Assembly: GCA_002707085.1 (NCBI GenBank)
Contig: PALY01000031.1
Span: 33,794-46,027 of the forward strand
Reading direction: 5' to 3'
Length of the DNA stretch: 12,234 nucleotides
DNA from: Deltaproteobacteria bacterium
GTDB taxonomy: Bacteria > Myxococcota_A > UBA796
A model generated the notes under the pieces. The model made no database searches and had not been told where the DNA came from. It was given only the letters and a program-made list of their open reading frames with translations. This document shows, one piece after another, positions 7,726 to 12,234 of this stretch (position 1 is its first letter; each line of letters starts with the position of its first letter). The position numbers and the translations under genes were made by a program.

Positions 7726-8159
7726 CGAACACGTACCATGCATTCTGCGGGAAGAATATGAGAGCCTCTTGTGAGATCCCAACGAGGATATGCGTTCCAG
7801 GCGATAAATCGTGCGCCCACCCGAAGTGCCAACCCTTTTAGTCGGTGCAAGGCATCACCAGGGCGAAGCGCATAGACCGTGAACACCCCGATTTGTACTT
7901 CATCCAAACCATCTATGGCTTCGACGTAGGACGCAAATTCATCTGTGGGTGGACGCTCATTGATGCCCAACCCGAATGTGGGCGCCCCCAAAAGGACGGC
8001 GCGATGTCCATTCAATGTGATGGGGCCGTCTTGCATCCGGTGTGTGTCTACAATGAAGCCGCGCTTTTCAAGCATGTCTTGTAGTTGCGGAACCACTTTT
8101 ATACACCATGACCGTGTGTCATCGATGAGAATGAGCAGTGGAATCGGCTCAAATGGCAC
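7722..8159 (-). CDS. Flavodoxin-fold protein
   Basis: This is a 145-residue cytoplasmic protein with the alternating strands and helices of a flavodoxin fold: PLLILIDDTRSW (strand 1 and loop, 7-18), LQDMLEKRGFIVDTHRM (26-42), HRAVLLGAPTFGLG (52-65, like the flavodoxin FMN-side loop), DEFASYVEAIDGLDEVQIGVFTVYALRPG (about 73-101) and VGARFIAWNAYPRW (114-127). The usual phosphate loop T-x-T-G-x-T is replaced by DDTRSW, so FMN binding is not assured. It starts with GTG: GGAG lies 6 bases before it and no in-frame ATG is better placed. The downstream methyltransferase gene starts inside its stop codon, so the two are co-expressed; why a redox-type fold should accompany a DNA methylase is not known to me. 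Confidence 0.7.
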   Translation of the reverse strand: MPFEPIPLLILIDDTRSWCIKVVPQLQDMLEKRGFIVDTHRMQDGPITLNGHRAVLLGAPTFGLGINERPPTDEFASYVEAIDGLDEVQIGVFTVYALRPGDALHRLKGLALRVGARFIAWNAYPRWDLTRGSHILPAECMVRVR

Positions 8160-8165
8160 AAAGGA

Positions 8166-8169
8166 CTCC
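8166..8169 (-). promoter_or_regulatory. Ribosome binding site supporting a GTG start
   Basis: GGAG on the minus strand stands 6 bases before the GTG at 8159 and supports this non-ATG start. Confidence 0.5.
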
Positions 8170-8198
8170 GGGCGGAACGAGGCCTAACGGTATCTCTG

Positions 8199-8228
8199 AG
8201 TATCGAGTTCAGCCACCCCATTGGCGAA
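8199..8228 (-). promoter_or_regulatory. Possible promoter for the flavodoxin-like/methyltransferase pair
   Basis: On the minus strand GATACT (8204 to 8199) matches the -10 consensus at 5 of 6 positions. A poor -35, TTCGCC (8228 to 8223), lies 18 bases before it. The leader would be about 30 bases. Confidence 0.25.
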
Positions 8229-8253
8229 CGATCCTGGACTGTAGGCTTGTCAG

Positions 8254-8264
8254 TTGACAGTCAA
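8254..8264. repeat. Small inverted repeat TTGAC-A-GTCAA
   Basis: Five-base perfect arms around one central A lie midway in the 195-base divergent gap 8160-8354. It resembles the larger palindrome at 11820-11835 (TTGAC-AT-GTCAA core) but with one base less at the centre. Confidence 0.35.
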
Positions 8265-8291
8265 TACGGGTTGAGATGCTTGACCTATCCA

Positions 8292-8320
8292 TTGGCCAGA
8301 GGGTACATCCAAACTCTAAT
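8292..8320 (+). promoter_or_regulatory. Possible promoter for the GYF-TM-SH3 gene
   Basis: TTGGCC (8292-8297), a 17-base spacer and TCTAAT (8315-8320) form a reasonable sigma-70 type pair. The start of transcription would be near 8327, giving a leader of about 28 bases before the ATG at 8355. Confidence 0.35.
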
Positions 8321-8344
8321 TTACACCCAAATTCATCAGTTTTT

Positions 8345-8348
8345 GGAG
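8345..8348 (+). promoter_or_regulatory. Ribosome binding site deciding the start at 8355
   Basis: GGAG is 6 bases before the ATG at 8355. The in-frame ATG at 8247 lies upstream of the likely promoter and adds 36 residues that do not belong to the GYF domain. Confidence 0.6.
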
Positions 8349-8354
8349 CATTCA

Positions 8355-9371
8355 ATGGCACGCTGGCTCGTCACACAGGGCGACCATCAGTTTTCAGCTC
8401 AAGATTTGAGCGAACTCAAAGAGTTGGTATCGTCGGGACGACTTGGACCAGGAGATATGGTTCAACCCCCGGGTGCGTCTGATTGGTTGTATGTAAGCGA
8501 ACTACCTGAACTGTCGGAGTTGTTTGGTGCCGCTGGTGCTTCCGATGATGACGACGATGACTGGGAGTACAAATCTTCTCGTTCCAAAGCACCGCTTGCA
8601 GTGGTTCTCGCTTTGGTGGCCCTCGCGGGTGCGGCGGGCATGGTGTACTACGGTTCTCGCATGCCTTCTCAAGAAGACCTGCAGTTGATTGGTGGTACAT
8701 CGGGCCTTCAATTGACGGAGATGATTTCTTCGACGAATGCGTCGGTTCGGGCTGAACCTGCAGATGGTGCCGCTACCGTGGGCAGCATCGAGAAAGATTC
8801 CACACTCAAGTTGTTGGGTAAACGTGGTGATTGGTACAACATTCAGAATGCCAAAGGCGTTTCTGGGTTTGTAAAAACGGATGAAGTGGTTCCTGCCTAC
8901 TATTTTGCAGACGCTGAAACTCGTCAATCACACGATCCGATCTACAACCCAGACAGATATGTGTTCGTGAAGAACAGTTCATGGATGCAGTTGCCTGATC
9001 AACGGGAAGAAAACATTACGATCTTTCACTTCTTGCTTCAGAACAAGAGCAAGTTTGAGATGACGGATCTGAAACTGTTGGCCACCATTCGTGACAAGAA
9101 TGATCGAGTCATTGAAACGAAAGAGATTTCGATTGAAGGAACGATCCCTCAGTTTGATGGAATGATGGTTGGAACACTCAAGCCGGCCAAAGATGATCTG
9201 GAAGGTGCTTCTGTATTCATGACAACAGGTGCGTATGAGGCTCGTTTGAAGGCCGATGACTCGCTGGTGTCACGGTGGGAAGATGGTGTTCACACGATGA
9301 TGGACTCCGAGGGGTTTGTAGAAGCAAACATCGACCTTTTACAGGTGCGAGCGGTCCCGAAAGAACAGTAG
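8355..9371 (+). CDS. GYF-domain, single-TM, SH3-domain membrane protein
   Basis: This is a 338-residue inner-membrane protein with a modular plan. Residues 1-57 form a GYF_2-type domain, a module known for binding proline-rich peptides: it opens MARWLVTQGDHQFS and ends SDWLYVSELPELSELF. A run of six Asp (64-69) and a basic patch lead into one TM helix (about 79-101, APLAVVLALVALAGAAG). After it come a bacterial SH3 domain (about 123-181; ASVRAEPADGAATVGSIEKD, then GDWYNIQ and SGFVKTDEVV) and a beta-rich domain (about 200-298) with alternating strands (ITIFHFLLQNKSKF; MTDLKLLATIRDKNDRVIE) that looks like an Ig-like FxLYD-type fold. Basic residues just before the helix predict GYF in the cytoplasm and SH3 in the periplasm, where such domains often contact cell wall. 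The role is unknown. It may be co-transcribed with the thioredoxin-fold lipoprotein 115 bases downstream. Confidence 0.8.
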   Translation: MARWLVTQGDHQFSAQDLSELKELVSSGRLGPGDMVQPPGASDWLYVSELPELSELFGAAGASDDDDDDWEYKSSRSKAPLAVVLALVALAGAAGMVYYGSRMPSQEDLQLIGGTSGLQLTEMISSTNASVRAEPADGAATVGSIEKDSTLKLLGKRGDWYNIQNAKGVSGFVKTDEVVPAYYFADAETRQSHDPIYNPDRYVFVKNSSWMQLPDQREENITIFHFLLQNKSKFEMTDLKLLATIRDKNDRVIETKEISIEGTIPQFDGMMVGTLKPAKDDLEGASVFMTTGAYEARLKADDSLVSRWEDGVHTMMDSEGFVEANIDLLQVRAVPKEQ

Positions 9372-9486
9372 TTTTCCAATCGATAGCGAAAATCAATGGT
9401 TGGGGTTGCCGTGTGGCGTACTCGTCGATACGTGCCTCGACAATCGAACGCGGTAAAACCGCATAATCCTGTATCGGAGGACCCAA

Positions 9487-10215
9487 ATGTCCATGTCCCG
9501 ACTTTTTAGTTTAGCTGTACTCAGTTTCCTTGCTGGTTGTGCCACTGCCGACCGCGTCCAAGCTCTTGAAGCAAAAGTTGAAGCCCTCGAAAAGAAGGTA
9601 GAAGAACTTCCAGCAAAGGCTGGTGGTAAGGCTGCCCCCCGTGACGAAAAAGCGGAAAAGGCTGCTGCGACCTTGTATGAAGGCCTGACCAAAGACGTTC
9701 AAGCTGGAAAGATTGATGTAGCGAAGGCCAAGCTTAAAGAGCTGAAGGCCAAGTATTCATCCACTACAGCGTACCGTCGCGCCCGCAAGCTTGAGCGAGA
9801 GCTTGAAGTGATCGGTAAGCCCGCTCCAAGCACCCTGAAAATTGAGAAGTGGTACAAGAACGAAACCAAGATTGACTTGGCGAGTGACACACCCACATTG
9901 CTTGTGTTCTGGGAACTGTGGTGTCCGCACTGCAAGCGCGAAGTGCCGAACATGGAAGCCATTTACACCAAGAACAAAGGTAAGCTCCAAATGGTTGGAC
10001 TCACCAAGGTTACTCGTTCCGCTACAGACGAGAAGATCACCGAGTTCATTGATGAGAAAAAGCTGACCTACCCAATGGCAAAAGAAGATGGCGAAATGTC
10101 TAAGGCGTTCAACGTCAGTGGCATTCCTGCTGCGGCTGCCGTCAAGGGTGGCAAGATCATCTGGCGCGGTCACCCTGGCCGTTTGACAGACGAGATGATT
10201 GCTGGCTGGATGTAA
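9487..10215 (+). CDS. Thioredoxin-fold (TlpA-like) lipoprotein with N-terminal coiled coil
   Basis: This 242-residue lipoprotein has a signal peptide ending LAGC (Cys18). Residues about 22-42 (RVQALEAKVEALEKKVEEL) form a heptad coiled coil like that of murein lipoprotein. A lysine- and alanine-rich helical segment follows to about 108, then a TlpA/redoxin domain (110-242). The redox centre is WCPHC (145-149), preceded by LLVFWEL, and the cis-proline is Pro214 in SGIPAAAA. The likely role is periplasmic thiol-disulfide exchange, perhaps for cytochrome or envelope proteins; no partner gene is visible. GGAGG lies about 7 bases before the ATG; a second ATG two codons on is possible. CATAAT (9462-9467) could be a -10 box, but its -35 (TCGACA) is 19 bases away and the leader would be very short. 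The two-way terminator at 10251 ends the transcript. Confidence 0.87.
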   Translation: MSMSRLFSLAVLSFLAGCATADRVQALEAKVEALEKKVEELPAKAGGKAAPRDEKAEKAAATLYEGLTKDVQAGKIDVAKAKLKELKAKYSSTTAYRRARKLERELEVIGKPAPSTLKIEKWYKNETKIDLASDTPTLLVFWELWCPHCKREVPNMEAIYTKNKGKLQMVGLTKVTRSATDEKITEFIDEKKLTYPMAKEDGEMSKAFNVSGIPAAAAVKGGKIIWRGHPGRLTDEMIAGWM

Positions 10216-10250
10216 GCCTTTACAGAGGAGTTGATCCTCATACGTACGCT

Positions 10251-10279
10251 AAAACGCCGACCACAAGGTCGGCGTTTTT
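10251..10279. terminator. Bidirectional intrinsic terminator
   Basis: A perfect 12-base stem (10251-10262 pairing with 10267-10278) surrounds a 4-base loop ACAA. It is flanked by A-rich sequence on the left and TTTTT on the right, so it can stop transcription from both sides. It lies between the convergent thioredoxin-fold lipoprotein gene and pyruvate kinase gene. Confidence 0.92.
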
Positions 10280-10288
10280 CGTTGGTGT

Positions 10289-11731
10289 CTATCGGTTGTA
10301 TTGACCGTCTAAGACTTCTATCTTCATCAGGTTGGTCGTTCCCCGGGTATGGGTGTGGCCGGCTAAAACGACGACTTCGACGCCTTTGGGAAGGTGCCCT
10401 TCGTCCATGAGTACTGTTTCACCGGCAGCAATCATGTCATCTGTGGTTTCAAACATAGGCATGCGTACAGCGGTGACACCCCAAACCAAAGAGAGTTGGT
10501 CACATACGGTTTTGTTTGGAGTGAGCGCAAAGATGGGCGCTCGTACTCGCGCTTTAGATGCGAGGACCGCCGTTCTTCCTGACCATGTAAAGACCACCAT
10601 GGGGCGGTTCCCTTCATTTACTGCCTGACATGCACAGCGGGCGACAGTGTGTTTGTTGCCCGCGAGTGCGCTGATGGAGGAAATGTCGGCTGCCTGAAGA
10701 AAGTGACTGCGTTCTACATCGCGAGCGATACGGTCCATGACGCGAACCGCTTCAAAGGGGAATTCACCGACCGAAGTTTCTCCGGAGAGCATGACAGCAT
10801 CCGTTCCGTCGATGATGGCGTTCGCTACATCTGTAGTCTCCGCGCGCGTTGGGCGAGGGTTTCGCTCCATGCTGTCGAGCATTTGCGTTGCGGTAATGAC
10901 GGGTACGCCAGCGCGGTTGGCAGCATTGATGAGTTTCTTCTGGATGACTGGGACTTGTTCAAGGGGAAGTTCTACACCCAAATCGCCACGCGCCACCATG
11001 ATTCCCTGTACGCCAGTCAAAATACTTTCGATGTTTTCGACGGCTTGCGGTTTTTCGATTTTGGCAATCACGGGAAGTTCTGCTTGCCCCAAGTCTGTCA
11101 AGGCATCTCGAAGGACCTGAATGTCCTTTTCATTGCGAACAAAAGATAGCGCCACATAGTCGACACCCGCCGCAACACCGACGGCCAAATCTTCACGGTC
11201 TTTGTCTGTGAGTGCAGGTGCTTGGATGTTGCTTTCGGGCAGGTTGATGCCTTTGTGGGCGCCCAACAAACCACCGTGATCGATTTTGATGTCGACTTCG
11301 TTTTCCCGAATGGCATGAATATCTCCGGTGAGTGCCCCATCTGCGAACAACACGCGTTCGCCCGTTTGTACATCTGTGACCATCGTTGGCCAAGTTGTTC
11401 CCACTCGAGTTCCGCTTGCCTCAAGGGTTTCATCCATAACGATGGTCAGGATGTCGCCATCTTGAAGATTTGTAGGGGATTCGGCGGGTCCAGTCCGAAT
11501 CTTTGGCCCTTGTAAGTCGAGAAGGATGGCCACGTGCTTGTTGAGCGAAATCGCTGCACGCCGGATTCGTGCAACACCTTTACGGATACCATCGGCATTT
11601 GAGTGTGAGCAGTTGATCCGACAGACATCCACTCCAGCGCTCAATAGCTCCACTAGTTGAGCAGGTTCTGCTGTGGCGGGTCCAATCGTAGCGACGATTT
11701 TCGTGCGTCGTTGAGGCGTTGAGGTGTTCAT
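10289..11731 (-). CDS. pyk: Pyruvate kinase
   Basis: This 480-residue cytoplasmic enzyme catalyses the last step of glycolysis, phosphoenolpyruvate plus ADP to pyruvate plus ATP. The length is normal. Catalytic and binding segments are all present: RTKIVATIGPA (9-19); RINCSHS (38-44), where most members have RLNFSHG, with substrate Arg38, Asn40 and Ser42; DLQGPKIRTG (72-81); the B domain about 82-175; the signature VIAKIEKPQAVEN (221-233) with catalytic Lys224 and metal ligand Glu226; MVARGDLGVE (245-254) with Asp250; TATQMLDSM (280-288); and PTRAE (294-298). The C-terminal allosteric domain runs from about 350 to the end. The F-to-C and G-to-S changes in the first motif are unusual but leave the key residues. 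AAGGG precedes the ATG by a few bases. Transcription ends at the shared terminator just downstream. Confidence 0.97.
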   Translation of the reverse strand: MNTSTPQRRTKIVATIGPATAEPAQLVELLSAGVDVCRINCSHSNADGIRKGVARIRRAAISLNKHVAILLDLQGPKIRTGPAESPTNLQDGDILTIVMDETLEASGTRVGTTWPTMVTDVQTGERVLFADGALTGDIHAIRENEVDIKIDHGGLLGAHKGINLPESNIQAPALTDKDREDLAVGVAAGVDYVALSFVRNEKDIQVLRDALTDLGQAELPVIAKIEKPQAVENIESILTGVQGIMVARGDLGVELPLEQVPVIQKKLINAANRAGVPVITATQMLDSMERNPRPTRAETTDVANAIIDGTDAVMLSGETSVGEFPFEAVRVMDRIARDVERSHFLQAADISSISALAGNKHTVARCACQAVNEGNRPMVVFTWSGRTAVLASKARVRAPIFALTPNKTVCDQLSLVWGVTAVRMPMFETTDDMIAAGETVLMDEGHLPKGVEVVVLAGHTHTRGTTNLMKIEVLDGQYNR

Positions 11732-11795
11732 ATTTCCCTTCGGTAAGCTCTAACTATCATCGCTTTCAGTAAGAAAAAGGTGTGAATCGGTATCA

Positions 11796-11801
11796 AGTAT
11801 A
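11796..11801 (-). promoter_or_regulatory. Possible -10 box for pyruvate kinase
   Basis: TATACT on the minus strand is a good -10 match about 65 bases before the pyruvate kinase start. No -35 match is found at 16-18 bases; the palindrome at 11820-11835 occupies that region, so an activator could substitute. Confidence 0.3.
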
Positions 11802-11819
11802 AGAAAACGTGATCCGATA

Positions 11820-11835
11820 CATTGACATGTCAATG
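11820..11835. repeat. Perfect 16-bp palindrome, possible operator
   Basis: CATTGACATGTCAATG reads the same on both strands. It covers the TTGACA of the rightward promoter and sits where a -35 for the leftward gene would be, so a dimeric regulator bound here could affect both divergent genes. Confidence 0.6.
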
Positions 11836-11850
11836 GGTATCTGTCATGAT
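11822..11850 (+). promoter_or_regulatory. Promoter for the small HTH gene
   Basis: TTGACA (11822-11827), a 17-base spacer and CATGAT (11845-11850) preceded by TGT form a strong -35 with an extended -10. The predicted leader is about 90 bases and contains a second TTGACA (11861-11866) without a clear -10. Confidence 0.5.
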
Positions 11851-11949
11851 GGGTACTGGGTTGACAGGCCCACACAAGGGACAAACGCCGATTTAGGTCG
11901 GTACATTAGGGACAATAGGGAACAGTAACTTTCTGCGAAAGGAGAAATC

Positions 11950-12198
11950 ATGACCATCGCATCGCCGAAAAGCCGCGAGCGGGTCGCTCGTAATTTTATC
12001 AAGACATACGGGCGTACACATTTTCGTGAATTGCTGCAGGCTCTCGCAAGAGGCGAGAGTGGCCAGCGTATCGCGGATGGATTTGGTGTAAGCCGCGAGC
12101 GCGTTCGCCAGTGGAAGAACACCTTTGGTGAGGTAATCACTCACTACCGGGTTTATCCAGAGGTAGACCGAATCCTGCACGAACGGCAAACAGCCTAA
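11950..12198 (+). CDS. Small helix-turn-helix DNA-binding protein (sigma region 4-like)
   Basis: This 82-residue protein is almost entirely a DNA-binding unit. Residues about 36-58 form a helix-turn-helix, ESGQRIADGFGVSRERVRQW; the recognition helix SRERVRQW resembles region 4.2 of sigma-70 factors (the RERIRQ type). The N-terminal part (SRERVARNFIKTYGRTHFRE) is basic and helical. No ligand-binding or phosphorylation domain is present. The start is well supported by AAAGGAG 5 bases before the ATG. The gene stands alone with its own promoter and diverges from pyruvate kinase. A perfect palindrome over its -35 suggests self-control, which is inference. It could be a transcription regulator or a nucleoid-type protein; targets are unknown. 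Confidence 0.78.
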   Translation: MTIASPKSRERVARNFIKTYGRTHFRELLQALARGESGQRIADGFGVSRERVRQWKNTFGEVITHYRVYPEVDRILHERQTA

Positions 12199-12234
12199 CA
12201 GTACTTGTAAGGACAAGGCGGCCGGTATCTCAGA

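Noticed and set aside
7726..7782. N-terminal extension of the methyltransferase from 7782
   Set aside because: The ATG at 7725 gives the ATGA overlap also seen at two other junctions in this window, and the extra 19 residues look like shadow sequence.
6064..8159. A complete restriction-modification or BREX-like defence system
   Set aside because: Only a methyltransferase and a flavodoxin-like gene are present; no nuclease, helicase, PglZ-type or ATPase gene lies within the window.
8247..8354. N-terminal extension of the GYF protein from the ATG at 8247
   Set aside because: The ATG at 8355 has a good GGAG site and starts exactly at the domain; the extension would lie across the intergenic promoter region.
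9425..9462. Small hairpins in the gap before the thioredoxin-fold gene (for example GCGGT-AAA-ACCGC)
   Set aside because: The stems are 5 bases long with no T run, too weak to call a terminator or riboswitch.
10649..11149. 166-residue plus-strand open frame inside pyruvate kinase
   Set aside because: It is antisense to the strongly conserved catalytic part of pyruvate kinase and has no recognisable domain.
12051..12069. Seven-base hairpin CTCTCGC/GCGAGAG inside the HTH gene
   Set aside because: It lies within coding sequence, has no T run, and is short enough to be explained by codon use.

Overview
The window looks like ordinary chromosome from a Gram-negative bacterium. Four predicted envelope lipoproteins (one with a weak lipobox), a diguanylate cyclase with a periplasmic sensor and a GYF/SH3 membrane protein point to a cell with a periplasm. 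The mix of serine-hydrolase and unknown lipoproteins, a GIDE-like protein and a GYF-domain membrane protein would fit a deltaproteobacterial lineage such as Myxococcota or Bradymonadota. That placement is inference from gene style only. I see no rRNA, tRNA, CRISPR array, transposase, phage gene or integration site. Genes are packed tightly: three operon pairs share a 4-base ATGA stop/start overlap and two convergent pairs overlap at their stops.

Left part (1-2494). On the minus strand a membrane diguanylate cyclase (494-1846) is followed by a PhnD-like substrate-binding lipoprotein (1-497, cut by the window edge); together they look like a sensing unit for c-di-GMP. Diverging from it, with only 30 bases between, is a GIDE/MUL1-like protein (1877-2494).

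Centre (2491-8159). A minus-strand pair encodes an unrecognised probable lipoprotein (4323-5189) and a large alpha/beta-hydrolase lipoprotein (2491-4326). An N-formylglutamate amidohydrolase-family gene (5305-6072) reads the other way. It runs tail to tail into a second minus-strand pair: a flavodoxin-fold protein (7722-8159) coupled to an N6-adenine DNA methyltransferase with an HsdS-like recognition domain in the same chain (6064-7725). No restriction nuclease or helicase is visible.

Right part (8160-12234). Two plus-strand genes encode a GYF-TM-SH3 protein (8355-9371) and a thioredoxin-fold lipoprotein with a WCPHC active site (9487-10215). A strong two-way terminator (10251-10279) separates them from pyruvate kinase on the minus strand (10289-11731). 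A 218-base divergent region with a perfect 16-bp palindrome over a good promoter then leads to a small helix-turn-helix protein (11950-12198). The last 36 bases hold nothing I can assign.

The most notable items are the PhnD-like/diguanylate cyclase pair, the lone fused M-S methyltransferase coupled to a flavodoxin-like gene, the GYF-TM-SH3 protein, and the small HTH gene with a palindromic promoter. I do not see a convincing complete new defence or mobile system.
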